This document shows positions 25,124 to 34,197 of a stretch of DNA of 47,645 nucleotides, piece after piece. Position 1 is the first letter of the stretch; each line of letters begins with the position of its first letter. Under the pieces are notes generated by a model. That model made no database searches, was not told the origin of the DNA, and saw nothing but the letters and a program-made list of their open reading frames with translations. The position numbers and the translations under genes were made by a program. The DNA comes from Candidatus Nanohalarchaeota archaeon. GTDB lineage: Archaea; Nanohalarchaeota; Nanosalinia; Nanosalinales; Nanosalinaceae. The DNA lies in the NCBI GenBank assembly GCA_022729355.1, contig JALDAN010000002.1, forward strand, positions 1 through 47,645. The letters are read 5' to 3'.

Positions 25124-26263
25124 CTGTTCACTGCTGTTCTCCAGATTCAGTAAGGATACTTCTCCTCCATCCGGCAATACGTAGAGGCCTCCATCGGGCG
25201 ACGACTCTATATCTCTGATTCTCTGGCTTCTATCTTCCAGAAGTTTTTCCTCAAGTGTTACTTCTCCTTCAACTTTGAATCGTGCAACGCTCTGGGTGGC
25301 GAGGCCTGCCACGAACAGATCTCCCTGGAACTCTGGAAGTTCTTCTCCTTCATAGAACGTGATTCCTGCTGGAGGGAAGCCTCCGCTGCCGCACTCCCAG
25401 TGGAACACAGGATCAACTACTTCATCCATTTCGAAGGGAGAGTCACCTACAGGAGTACTGGTTCCGTACTCACATCCTGTATGTGCGACAGGCCATCCGT
25501 AATTACCGCCTTCCTCTATAACATTTATTTCATCACCGTCTTCTTCACCGTGCTCACTCTGCCAGATCTCTCCGGTATCAGGATGGATAGCCATTCCCTG
25601 GGCATTCCTGTGGCCGTAACTGTATACAGCATCATCAAAAAGATCGTCACCGTAGAAAGGATTGCTTGAAGGCTCTGTACCGTTCCTGTAAAGCCTCAAA
25701 GTCGCACCGACTGTATTACTGGCGTCCTGAGAGATATGATCAGGTCCGAAGTCTTTCTCCCCTCTATCACCGGAAGTGAAGTAGACATAATCACCCTCAA
25801 GCACAACACGTGAACCGTAGTGCACAGTATCCTCCTTCACAGGTCTCACAGAATGAAGCACCTCAAAATCAGTGATCTCCTCTCCATCAAAGTCCAGGAG
25901 GCCTCTTCCAATTTCCGTAACTGTACCTTCATCTTCAACTGCTGAATAAGTCAAATATACGTATCCATCATCGTGTGCTACATCTAGGAGGCCTCCCTGC
26001 CCCATATCCGATACTTCTGGGACGCCTTCAATACTGGTTTTTTCTCCAGAAGTCGTATTTACGTATTGAAGTGTTCCGCTGCTTTCAGTGATCAATGCTT
26101 CGTCTTCCGAGAGAAATTCCACTCCCCAAGGTGCTTCAAGGCCTTCCACTACTTCTACTACTTCAAAGCGGTCTTCTGTAGTGGTTTCGGGTGTTTCTGC
26201 ATCCTGTCCGACGCATCCGCTGACTATAACTGCTAGAAAAATTGCGATCAGTATTCTTTTCAT
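25112..26263 (-). CDS. PQQ-type sugar dehydrogenase (glucose/sorbosone dehydrogenase family), lipoprotein
   Basis: A 383-residue beta-propeller enzyme. The first 16 residues form a signal ending in the lipobox VSGC (C17 lipidated), so it faces outward on the membrane. Family motifs are clear: GLEAPWGVEFL, YFTSGDRGEKDFGPDHISQ, SYGHRNAQGMAIHP, WQSEHGEEDGDEIN and NYGWPVAH. Asd/YliI-type enzymes oxidise aldose sugars with PQQ; the cofactor and substrate here are assumed from the family. A cell lacking PQQ synthesis would have to import the cofactor. Confidence 0.88.
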   Translation of the reverse strand: MKRILIAIFLAVIVSGCVGQDAETPETTTEDRFEVVEVVEGLEAPWGVEFLSEDEALITESSGTLQYVNTTSGEKTSIEGVPEVSDMGQGGLLDVAHDDGYVYLTYSAVEDEGTVTEIGRGLLDFDGEEITDFEVLHSVRPVKEDTVHYGSRVVLEGDYVYFTSGDRGEKDFGPDHISQDASNTVGATLRLYRNGTEPSSNPFYGDDLFDDAVYSYGHRNAQGMAIHPDTGEIWQSEHGEEDGDEINVIEEGGNYGWPVAHTGCEYGTSTPVGDSPFEMDEVVDPVFHWECGSGGFPPAGITFYEGEELPEFQGDLFVAGLATQSVARFKVEGEVTLEEKLLEDRSQRIRDIESSPDGGLYVLPDGGEVSLLNLENSSEQSDN

Positions 26264-26365
26264 AAATTATCAAGTAGTTTTAATGGCTAAAAAAGCTTTC
26301 TTATGAGGCCCCGTCTCTTTTTTTGAGCATTTTTTGTGGGTGGAAAGTATACTTCGGGAGAGATC

Positions 26366-27523
26366 TCAATCAGTGTATATCTCGAATCGTGCTCCTCCGT
26401 AAGGGGACTCGTCAATGTCTATATCCCAGTCGTGTGCTTCAATGACCTGCTGCACAATTGAAAGACCAAATCCTGTGCCATCTCTGGAAGTAGTGTATCC
26501 TTCTTTAAGTACTTCATCTCGATCCTCTTCTGGTATTCCGGGTCCATCATCCTGTATGTAGAAACCTGTTGGTTCGTCTCGCGCACGGGTACTTGTGCCT
26601 ATAGGCTGGGTGATAGGTCCTACTTCAATGGTTGCGTCTTCCCCAACATGGTCAAATGAATTCCTGTACAGGTTCTCGAAAAGAGTCGTGAGCCTGCTTC
26701 TATCCGCATCCACTAATTTTGGTCCATAAAACTGGGTGTCGAGTTCACCGTTGTAAGTCTCAAGGTTTTCCCAGCAACTCCTGCTTATCGCTTGAATATC
26801 CAACTCATCTGTTTCATCCACTGATCCACCGACGCGAGCATATGTAAGAGCATCATCAATAATACTTTCCATTCTCTCAGTAGAACCTTCGATAGTTTCT
26901 TGGTACTCTTCCAGATCAGCTATAGCTTCATGGAAAACATCTTCATCCACTTCATCCAGATCTTCGTATTGTTCAACGACTCTGCTTAAAGCATCGAGCT
27001 TTATTTTAATCTCTTCGTTGTAAGTTCGGGTTATAGCTAGTGGATTTCTCAGGTCGTGAGAAACATGTGAAACAAAATCTCCAAGCCTTTCCTTATTCCT
27101 CTCAAGTCGATCCTCCCTTCTACTCTGCTCAACAGCCTGTTCTACTTTGGCACCCAGCATATCAAGAGCTCCGTCACCTTTCGTTATGAAATCATATGCT
27201 CCCTTCTTCACTGCATCCGGGCCAGTATCAATCCAACTACTGTCGGAATAAAATATCAACGGTATCTCGAGTTCTTCCTCAACGTCCTCTAAAACAGTCA
27301 GTCCATCAATATCCGCTGAATCATAATGAAACTCGGAGACTACCGCATCAGCCTCTACTTGCCTTGCTGTATCCACTGCAGTTTCAGGCTCATCTAGACC
27401 CGAAACAGTAAAATCCAGGTCATCTCCTTCTGAATCTTCAAAAAATTTCTCTACAGCTTCCAGAGAATCATGATCCTCATCTACATGTAGAATCCTGATC
27501 TCATCGTCGGTTTTGAATACCAT
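26366..27523 (-). CDS. Hybrid receiver-histidine kinase with altered receiver
   Basis: A 385-residue cytosolic protein with a receiver-like domain (residues about 9-125), HisKA (H156 in SHVSHDLRNP) and an ATPase domain (about 265-383; NLYRNSFDH, DDGPGIP, GTGFGLSIV). Unlike the other hybrid kinase there is no PAS domain. At the phospho-acceptor position the sequence is VVSEFHYD, so Asp is replaced by Glu64 (GAG), while the DED acidic cluster and Lys (FITKG) remain. Glu can mimic a phosphorylated Asp, so the receiver may be locked or may bind another signal. The gene is oriented away from the Mre11-like gene. Confidence 0.88.
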   Translation of the reverse strand: MVFKTDDEIRILHVDEDHDSLEAVEKFFEDSEGDDLDFTVSGLDEPETAVDTARQVEADAVVSEFHYDSADIDGLTVLEDVEEELEIPLIFYSDSSWIDTGPDAVKKGAYDFITKGDGALDMLGAKVEQAVEQSRREDRLERNKERLGDFVSHVSHDLRNPLAITRTYNEEIKIKLDALSRVVEQYEDLDEVDEDVFHEAIADLEEYQETIEGSTERMESIIDDALTYARVGGSVDETDELDIQAISRSCWENLETYNGELDTQFYGPKLVDADRSRLTTLFENLYRNSFDHVGEDATIEVGPITQPIGTSTRARDEPTGFYIQDDGPGIPEEDRDEVLKEGYTTSRDGTGFGLSIVQQVIEAHDWDIDIDESPYGGARFEIYTD

Positions 27524-27612
27524 TGAAATATTGTTTTCACTAAAGAGTTAAATTTCAGATAGGTTGATGAAGAAAGCAATCGATAAAAAACTCCTTGAAC
27601 TCTTCTCTATTT

Positions 27613-28638
27613 GTGACGGAGAAGATAATTCACACTGCTGATGTCCATCTTTCCAGTGAGTATCCGGAAAGACTGGAGGCCTTCAAGCAAATACTGGATA
27701 TCTGTGAGGAAGAGGCGGATTATCTTGTTGTTTCCGGAGATCTTTTTGATGCAAATACTGATCTGGAGGATCTGAAAACTGATTTGAGGCCTCTTCTTTC
27801 TGATAACAGTTTTGAGACTCTCGTGATTCCCGGTAATCATGATAAAGGAGCATTCCGTGAAGACGATTACTTGGGAGACTCTGTAACAGTACTTAATGAG
27901 AGGCCTTTCCAGAGCTTTGAGACAGAGGACTACAACATAGTGGGTGTTCCATACACCGACGAATCATTCTCTGATCTGTCTGATAAACTTAGTGAGGGCT
28001 TTGTTGAAGGAAAAGATAATGTTCTCTTGCTTCACTGCACTTTACAGGGCGCCAGTGGAGGCTTTGGAGAGGAAGAAGAGTACATGCCTGTAAGGCCTGA
28101 CGAACTTGTAAAGACTGGCTTTGACTACGTTCTTGGAGGCCATATCCACTCTATGGCTGTTAGGAAGAAGTTTCAGGGAACAGTATTCGCCTATCCCGGA
28201 TCACCAGCTTCAGTATCTTCAACAGAGACAGGGCCACGATACATCTGGAAGCATGGAGAAGAAGGCCTTTCAACAGTAGAGCTGAACTCCTTCCACTACA
28301 TATCCAGAGATATAGAGATACTTCCTGGAGAGGAGGAAGATGTGATCGATTATCTTAATTCGAGTCTTTCAGAGGCCTCCAGCCAGGCCTGTGCACTGGT
28401 AAATGTGTCGGGATTTACTGAGAGAAACGTTGAGGAGATGATGGAAAAATTAACTGAAGCAGTGGAGGATCAAGGCCTCGAGATCCGTCTTAACGATGAA
28501 GGCCTTGAATCTGTTTCCAGTATAGTTGATTCAGAACTTTACACTGAGTTCATCGAACGCCTGGATGAAAAGGATACTGAGGATGAAAATGAAATTGAGA
28601 AGAAGTTTCTGAGAGCTCTGTCGCGCCATGAAAGATAA
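27613..28638 (+). CDS. Mre11/SbcD-like metallophosphoesterase (YhaO type)
   Basis: A 341-residue DNA exonuclease-like protein with the complete phosphoesterase set: HTADVH, SGDLFD, PGNHD, LLLHC and GGHIHS, binding two metal ions. A C-terminal capping region of about 100 residues follows. The next gene, overlapping by 11 bp, encodes its SMC-like ATPase partner, as for Mre11-Rad50, SbcCD and B. subtilis YhaO-YhaN. The ORF track opens at TTG 27595, but the GTG at 27613 (VTEKIIHTADVH) fits the family start better. Confidence 0.88.
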   Translation: MTEKIIHTADVHLSSEYPERLEAFKQILDICEEEADYLVVSGDLFDANTDLEDLKTDLRPLLSDNSFETLVIPGNHDKGAFREDDYLGDSVTVLNERPFQSFETEDYNIVGVPYTDESFSDLSDKLSEGFVEGKDNVLLLHCTLQGASGGFGEEEEYMPVRPDELVKTGFDYVLGGHIHSMAVRKKFQGTVFAYPGSPASVSSTETGPRYIWKHGEEGLSTVELNSFHYISRDIEILPGEEEDVIDYLNSSLSEASSQACALVNVSGFTERNVEEMMEKLTEAVEDQGLEIRLNDEGLESVSSIVDSELYTEFIERLDEKDTEDENEIEKKFLRALSRHER

Positions 28639-30580
28639 AACTATAATTGAAAGAGTGAAGATCGATCATTACGGTCCTCTGGAGATAGATGTTGAACTGG
28701 AGGAAGGCCTCAACGTTTTCCATGGATTGAATGAGTCGGGAAAGACTCTTTTCGTGGAGGCTGTGACTTCCATGCTTACAGGTGAGAACGGAAGACTTGA
28801 TCAGAGGCCTGAAGGATTCATGACTGTTTCAAACGGTGGTGAAGAATTAAATGCCTCTCAGGAAGGACTGGAACATGTTCTGGAAGGTGTTAGTCCTGAA
28901 GATGTTCGTGAAGCGTTTGTGATACGTGACGGTGATTTGAGAAGGCCTGAGATGGATAATAGCTTCGGCAGGCATGACTACTTCCGTGACGTCACTGACA
29001 GGGTACTAGGATCAAGAACGACAAAGATAGAAGCCATACGTGATGAATTAGCAGATATCGGCTTCCTGACTAACTCCACCAGCGACGGAAAACTGGAGAA
29101 CACCAAGAACAGCGGAAAACTTGGAGACGCAAGAGATGAAGCCATAGGCCTCATCGATGATATCAATGATTTCCTTGATTCACTGGAGGGAGAAGGCCTT
29201 TACAGCAAATTCAGAGAACTGAATAGACTTGAAAACAGTATCAAGGAACAGGAGGAGCTTGTCACTAAGTTAGAGAACGCAGAGAAACAGGAAAAATACA
29301 GGAAAGGCCTCGAAATAATTGAAGAGCTGGAATGCCTTGATGATAAAAGAAAGGCCTTGAGAAAAGAGGAAAACGATGTTAGTGAGCTTGAAGAGTTAAA
29401 GCGTGCGGCTGAAGAGTTCGAGGCCTCCGGTAAAGCACCGGATAGATGGAGTAAAGCAGCCTTGATAAGCGGATTGAGTTCAGCGGCTCCAGCTGTAATT
29501 TCATTGTTCGCTCAAGGTATCGTACAGATACTGATGGCTATTGCAGCACTGATCGGTGTAGCAGCAACTATTTACTTCATATACAGATATGTGGAGGCCT
29601 CGGGAGAATTATCTGAGACAGAAGCAGAAAGAGATGATTTAATTGATGAAGCCGAGGCAAAAGGCCTTTCAGCTTCCTCACTTCATGATGTAGTGGAGAA
29701 GATCGAGAGTTACAGTCGGGAAGTGGAGACGGAGATAGATGAAGTGGAGCAAGAGAGACAGAATTTATTGCAGGATCTTTCAGCGATCTTCGGCGAGAAC
29801 AGGAAAGGCCTGCAGGAGTGGAGAGAGTTCATAAATGAGTACAGTGAAAGCTTTGAAGCAGTTGATGAGGATTTCGATCAAGGTCTTGAAGAAGCCGAGG
29901 AAGAGCTCCAGGAGATGAAGAACAGGATAGATGAGATAGAGGATGAGATCAGAAGCAAGAAACGTAAAGTAGAAGGCCTCGGAAAAGAATTCTCCAATAC
30001 AGTCGATGAGAGATTCCTAGAAGAGCCAGTGGAAGTTAATTCTATTGAAGATCTTTCAAGGGCAAGGGATCAGCTTGAACAGTTTGTCTCAAATCTGGAT
30101 GAAAATGTTGAGGCCTCTAGAGAGGCTATTGCGATCCTGGAGGAGATGGAGCAGGATGAAGGAGACGAGTTCAACAGATTGTTCGACGATAGTTATGCAG
30201 TGCAGATGTTCAGCGAAGCAACAGAAGGAAACTACACCGATATCAGATATGTGAAGGAGGAGAACAGGCTTGAAGTTGAACGTGCAGACGGCAGAAATGT
30301 TACGCCAGATCAACTGAGTCAGGGAACGTACGATCTGCTTTACATGTCGATAAGACTGGGCCTTGCACAGGAGATACTTGACAGGCCTGGTTTCCTGATA
30401 CTTGACAGCGCATTCACTCATTCGGATGTTGAGCGTATAGAGAAAGAAGTTGAGTTCCTTCAGAAGCTTGAAGAAAAGGGCTGGCAGATAATCTACCTGA
30501 CGTACAGAGAAGACACCAAAAAAGTATTTGAAGAGTACACAGATGTGAAAGGCCTTGATAGATTTGATTACAGTAGTTAA
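28628..30580 (+). CDS. SMC-like ATPase with central membrane hairpin (YhaN type)
   Basis: A 650-residue AAA_23-type ATPase. Walker A is GLNESGKT (about residues 33-40), followed by long coiled coils interrupted by two hydrophobic segments (about residues 278-320, PAVISLFAQGIVQILMAIAALIGVAATIYF). The C-terminal signature is LSQGTYDLLYMSIRLGLA and Walker B is FLILDSAFTHSD. The membrane hairpin in the coiled coil is typical of YhaN rather than Rad50 and suggests a membrane-tethered complex. The usual second acidic residue of Walker B is Ser here (LDSAF), which may slow ATP hydrolysis. It partners the upstream phosphoesterase in end processing of DNA. Confidence 0.87.
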   Translation: MKDKTIIERVKIDHYGPLEIDVELEEGLNVFHGLNESGKTLFVEAVTSMLTGENGRLDQRPEGFMTVSNGGEELNASQEGLEHVLEGVSPEDVREAFVIRDGDLRRPEMDNSFGRHDYFRDVTDRVLGSRTTKIEAIRDELADIGFLTNSTSDGKLENTKNSGKLGDARDEAIGLIDDINDFLDSLEGEGLYSKFRELNRLENSIKEQEELVTKLENAEKQEKYRKGLEIIEELECLDDKRKALRKEENDVSELEELKRAAEEFEASGKAPDRWSKAALISGLSSAAPAVISLFAQGIVQILMAIAALIGVAATIYFIYRYVEASGELSETEAERDDLIDEAEAKGLSASSLHDVVEKIESYSREVETEIDEVEQERQNLLQDLSAIFGENRKGLQEWREFINEYSESFEAVDEDFDQGLEEAEEELQEMKNRIDEIEDEIRSKKRKVEGLGKEFSNTVDERFLEEPVEVNSIEDLSRARDQLEQFVSNLDENVEASREAIAILEEMEQDEGDEFNRLFDDSYAVQMFSEATEGNYTDIRYVKEENRLEVERADGRNVTPDQLSQGTYDLLYMSIRLGLAQEILDRPGFLILDSAFTHSDVERIEKEVEFLQKLEEKGWQIIYLTYREDTKKVFEEYTDVKGLDRFDYSS

Positions 30581-31143
30581 CGTGTATCAAGCACCAGTTC
30601 GTCCTTACTTTTCAGTCTCCACCGTATCCTGTCGTCTTCCTGAAGGCCTGTGATCGCTGCCAGTTCATCCGGCAGATTCACCTTGAATCCTTCACTTGTT
30701 TTCTCAACTTTGTGATCTGAGTCTCCTTTTTTCTCCCTCAGGCTGTAGGCCTGAAGTTCGCTTGAATCAAGTTTGTCCTCTACTTCTTTACTGTGTTCAG
30801 TGAACCATATCTCGCAGTTGATTCCTTTGAAGTCCTTCAACCATTTCAGCTGTGTATGCCGTAAACCGTCTTTATCCGACTTCACCTCGACGAATAGATA
30901 CTGTCCGCTGTCGCTGAAAGCCATAAAATCCGGGACTCCAGACCTGAAAACATTTCCGGTCTCTCCTTCAATATCTCTGGAAATCCGCTGACTTACTTTC
31001 TCCGATACCTCCGGATACCTTCCCTTGATATCTTCCAGGACACCGGGAGTAGTCCTGACAACGTTATCCCATTTATTCTCGAGCATACCTTCAACGTATT
31101 TTTCAGTCCTGTTCAGAGAGGCCTCTTCCTCGAACGGAATCAT
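30577..31143 (-). CDS. VRR-NUC-type nuclease with AbrB-like C-terminus
   Basis: A 188-residue protein. The centre carries a PD-(D/E)xK fold of VRR-NUC type: GVPDFMAF, YLFVEVKSDKDGL and then HTQLKWL, giving the D, E-x-K and Q catalytic set. The C-terminal 45 residues (EGFKVNLPDELAAITGLQEDDRIRWRL) look like an AbrB/SpoVT swapped-hairpin DNA-binding domain, an unusual pairing. It probably cuts structured or damaged DNA. It overlaps the YhaN-like gene tail-to-tail by 4 bp. Confidence 0.78.
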   Translation of the reverse strand: MIPFEEEASLNRTEKYVEGMLENKWDNVVRTTPGVLEDIKGRYPEVSEKVSQRISRDIEGETGNVFRSGVPDFMAFSDSGQYLFVEVKSDKDGLRHTQLKWLKDFKGINCEIWFTEHSKEVEDKLDSSELQAYSLREKKGDSDHKVEKTSEGFKVNLPDELAAITGLQEDDRIRWRLKSKDELVLDTR

Positions 31144-31252
31144 AGTTCGGATATCTTTTAGAGAATCTTTTATCGTTCACTGGTCGGCTGGACAAGTTTT
31201 TTCTGTAATTTTAAATATTTCCTTAAGTTAACGGTTCGAAAAGGGTAATGCA

Positions 31253-32386
31253 ATGAAAGGCCAGTCCCAGACCAACTCGTTCTTGGCGATCGCTGCTGCT
31301 TTAGCCTTACTGGCAGGAGTAACAGCACTTTCACTGACCGATCCTGTCCACGACGTTGCAGCACCCGGAGACTTCATAGACAGTGACGGCGACGGAATAC
31401 AGGTCGACGAACCTGCACTGAACAGGACAGTAGAATCAGGAGGCCTTGAAGATACCGCAGAATACGCATCGGAAGGAGGCCTTGTAAACGACATGGCTGA
31501 AGATCTGGCGCAGTTCATATCAGGAGAGGAGATCGATTCCGGAGATCCTGAAATCAATGATACACTTCCAGAAATGGGGGAAAATGAGAGTCTTGATAAT
31601 GTTACTCCTCCGGATGAAGAACCTGAACTTGACAACATAACTGAACCGGGAGAAGATGATTCAGGTATCCTTGAAGACTTTTTGAATACTACGTCTGAAC
31701 TGATTAACTTCGAGGAGGAAAGTGAAGAAGAGGAGTCTGATGAACAAGATTCTGAGACAGAACGCGAAGGCCTCCTGCCTGACATACCGGATGGAGTGCT
31801 GGCAGCTCTTCTGCTTTTGATGACAGGCCTGGCGGCTGCTGCACTTTACAGAAGCGATGTAGATACTAAAAAGCTTCTCAAGCAGATAATCAGGAAGGCT
31901 CGGGAACTTGTGAAGGCAGCGCCAGATATCTTCAGACGGTTAATCGTCAATACAGCAACACTCCTTTCCAACACTGTCCAGAAATTACTGAAGACTCTAG
32001 TCGATTTAGCTAGAAGACCGGTATCAACGGCCAGTGAGATCAAGGAAGGCCTCACAGTAAAAATCATCAATATCCATAAGTGGTTGCTTTCTCTTCGTGA
32101 CGGAGGTTGGAAGCGGAAGATCAGAGAAAATCTTCCTGTAAAGGAGGAGCCGGAAAACAGTCTTGAGTACGTCTGGAGGCTTCTCAAGAGAAAGGCAGGT
32201 GTTGAAAATGATAATACGTATACTCCTCTTGAAGTTGGAGGCCTGGCGCTTGAACATGATCTTGATAGAGAGACTGTTGGAGATATAGTTGAGGCCTACA
32301 GGCTGGAGCAGTACTCCAGTGAGGGTTATACAGGAGAGCTTGATATCAGTGAGTGGCGGAAGAATCTGGGTGATGAGAGTGAGTAA
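31253..32386 (+). CDS. DUF4129 domain membrane protein
   Basis: A 377-residue protein with an N-terminal signal or anchor helix (residues about 8-28) and an acidic, Asn-Gly-poor outer region of about 150 residues rich in Glu/Asp and N-x-T/S sites. A second membrane helix (about 180-200) and a basic cytosolic part end in a DUF4129-like domain (SLEYVWRLLKRKAG, YTPLEVGGLALEH, DIVEAYRLEQYS). In haloarchaea such proteins occur beside DUF58 and MoxR genes and transglutaminase-like proteins. It is the first gene of a four-gene operon, overlapping the next by 14 bp. Confidence 0.75.
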   Translation: MKGQSQTNSFLAIAAALALLAGVTALSLTDPVHDVAAPGDFIDSDGDGIQVDEPALNRTVESGGLEDTAEYASEGGLVNDMAEDLAQFISGEEIDSGDPEINDTLPEMGENESLDNVTPPDEEPELDNITEPGEDDSGILEDFLNTTSELINFEEESEEEESDEQDSETEREGLLPDIPDGVLAALLLLMTGLAAAALYRSDVDTKKLLKQIIRKARELVKAAPDIFRRLIVNTATLLSNTVQKLLKTLVDLARRPVSTASEIKEGLTVKIINIHKWLLSLRDGGWKRKIRENLPVKEEPENSLEYVWRLLKRKAGVENDNTYTPLEVGGLALEHDLDRETVGDIVEAYRLEQYSSEGYTGELDISEWRKNLGDESE

Positions 32387-32918
32387 GGCAAGGACACTGC
32401 TGGCCGTCTTTGGTATTGTTCTTGTTGCGGCTGCGGTAGCTTTGCTTACTGTTCCAGAGCTTTACCAGGTTGTAGGTGTGTCTGATGAGGTGCTGATGAT
32501 TGCTGCATGGGTTATGACTGCCGTTCTTCTATTCTACGCTTTAAGGGCTTTTAGTATTGATACTCCTGAGGCAGAGGAGCTTTATCTGAGGCCTGATAAT
32601 CCTCCTGAAACTGTTGAAGATCCTGAAGGCGATCTGAAGCTGGAGATGAAGGATAATGATGAAAGATTCCGTGAAACAGTGAAGGATGTTCTGAAGGAGA
32701 TATACGGTAAAAGTGAGGAAGAGGCGGAAAACCTGATTGAAAGTGGAGAATGGACTGAAAACGGTGTTGCAGCTGCTTACGTTGATAAATCTGTTAGTTA
32801 CCCTGTGCTGGAAAGATTGAGGGAGTGGATAGAGGACTCCGGCACCGAAGAACGAAGAAGGAGCGAAACAGTTGAAGCAATAGAAAATCTTTACAGCAAA
32901 GGTGATAGAGATGAATGA
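32373..32918 (+). CDS. Two-helix membrane protein (DUF7269-like position)
   Basis: A 181-residue protein with two N-terminal hydrophobic helices (about residues 9-27 and 41-60), then an acidic helical cytosolic part (KDVLKEIYGKSEEEAENLI, ERLREWIEDSG). In haloarchaeal DUF4129-DUF58 clusters the equivalent gene is called DUF7269; the match here is by layout and position. ATG 32373 is chosen because it precedes the first helix. The track start at 32289 lies deep in the upstream gene. Confidence 0.7.
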   Translation: MRVSKARTLLAVFGIVLVAAAVALLTVPELYQVVGVSDEVLMIAAWVMTAVLLFYALRAFSIDTPEAEELYLRPDNPPETVEDPEGDLKLEMKDNDERFRETVKDVLKEIYGKSEEEAENLIESGEWTENGVAAAYVDKSVSYPVLERLREWIEDSGTEERRRSETVEAIENLYSKGDRDE

Positions 32919-34197
32919 AAGCTACAGGGCCTGGAGCTATGCACTCCCGGTAACAGTCACGTTGATCCTGCTTGGAGTAGTCTCCGGAAGACCAGAGTTC
33001 TTCGTGGCAGCAGTGATACCTGCAGTATTCATCCTTTTCTCAAAGATTTCAAGAAGTCCCTCAGAGGAAGCACTTGAACTTGAAAGAAGTATATCTGATG
33101 AAGCGCCAGGCCCGGGAGAAGAAGTGGAAATAACTGTATCAGCAAAGAACGATGGAAGTACAACCATGACTGATCTCAGGATCGTGGACGGAGTACCCGA
33201 AGGCCTCAAAGTTACTGACGGTTCTCCAAGGAGTTCAATCGCTTTATCGCCTGGGAAAGAAAAACAGTTCTCCTACAGTCTTGTAGCGAGGAGAGGAAGC
33301 TACGTATTCGAATCTGCGAAGGCAGAGTTCAGCAGCGGCTCCAATAAAAAAGGAGTTGAAGTAGAGGCCTCTGGAGATAAGGAGATACAGGTTGGCACAG
33401 AGATACAGGAAGCAGTTCTCCGTGATAAAACAGATCTGCAGACAGGCGACCTGGTGACGAGGGATGGTGGAAGCGGGGTGGAGTTCCACTCTCTACGTGA
33501 TTACAAGAGCAGCGATCCTATTTCAAGGATTGAATGGAGGCACATGGCTAAGACAGGAGACCTAGCAACAAAAAATTTCAGAGAGGAGAGAAGTGGCAAG
33601 ATAATAATCGTACTTGATGCAAGAGAAAGCTCAGACAGGAAGGCAGACGAAGGCCATCCAACAGGAGTCGATCTCTCGGCTTATGCTGCCAGGACAGTAT
33701 TTAAACTACTTGATAAATCAAGGCACAGGACAGGCCTCGCAGTACTCGGAGTAAATCCTGAGGATGTGACTGCGACTTCTGATTCACCGGTTTTACAGTA
33801 TATCAGGCCTGGAAGCGGTAGAAGGCCTCGACAGAAGATACTCGGTACTCTTGAAGACGTGCAGAAAGCAGATAAGCATGACGAAGATGAGATGACGTCA
33901 CGGCTTTACAGGATGTTGCCTCCTGATTCTCAGATACTCTTCTTCAGCCCGTTGCTTGATGATGGTCTTGAAGATACTTTGAAACTGCTTGATACTCACG
34001 GATTCCCTTCAACAGTTGTAAGCCCTGACGTTACATACGCAGATTCGCCTGCTGCACGGCTTGAAGCAGTTGAAAGAGATCTACGTGTAAAGGAGTTGAG
34101 AAAATGGGCTCCGGTAATTGACTGGGATGTCAAAAGGCCTATGTCAATACAGGTATCAAAAGCTCTCAGAAGAATCTATATGAGGGATAAACGATGA
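32911..34197 (+). CDS. DUF58 protein (vWA-like, MoxR partner)
   Basis: A 428-residue protein with two N-terminal helices (about residues 8-45), a CARDB-like beta domain (EVEITVSAKNDGSTTMTDL) and the DUF58 core (GSGVEFHSLRDYKSSDPISRIEWRHMAKTGDLATKNF), followed by a vWA-like region (KIIIVLDARESS). DUF58 proteins work with MoxR AAA ATPases, which are thought to act as chaperones or metal inserters. ATG 32911 is set by a GGTGA site 5 nt upstream and overlaps the end of the previous gene. Confidence 0.88.
   Translation: MNESYRAWSYALPVTVTLILLGVVSGRPEFFVAAVIPAVFILFSKISRSPSEEALELERSISDEAPGPGEEVEITVSAKNDGSTTMTDLRIVDGVPEGLKVTDGSPRSSIALSPGKEKQFSYSLVARRGSYVFESAKAEFSSGSNKKGVEVEASGDKEIQVGTEIQEAVLRDKTDLQTGDLVTRDGGSGVEFHSLRDYKSSDPISRIEWRHMAKTGDLATKNFREERSGKIIIVLDARESSDRKADEGHPTGVDLSAYAARTVFKLLDKSRHRTGLAVLGVNPEDVTATSDSPVLQYIRPGSGRRPRQKILGTLEDVQKADKHDEDEMTSRLYRMLPPDSQILFFSPLLDDGLEDTLKLLDTHGFPSTVVSPDVTYADSPAARLEAVERDLRVKELRKWAPVIDWDVKRPMSIQVSKALRRIYMRDKR

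Noticed and set aside
26142-27679. A stretch of about 1.5 kb without AGGCCT over the second hybrid kinase gene, possibly recent transfer
   Set aside because: With about 220 gaps and a mean spacing of 216 bp, one gap this long is only mildly unlikely; codon use otherwise resembles neighbours.
31228-31785. 185-residue minus-strand ORF, Ser/Pro-rich
   Set aside because: It is the antisense of the acidic linker of the DUF4129 gene; Ser-rich composition arises from antisense of Glu/Asp codons.
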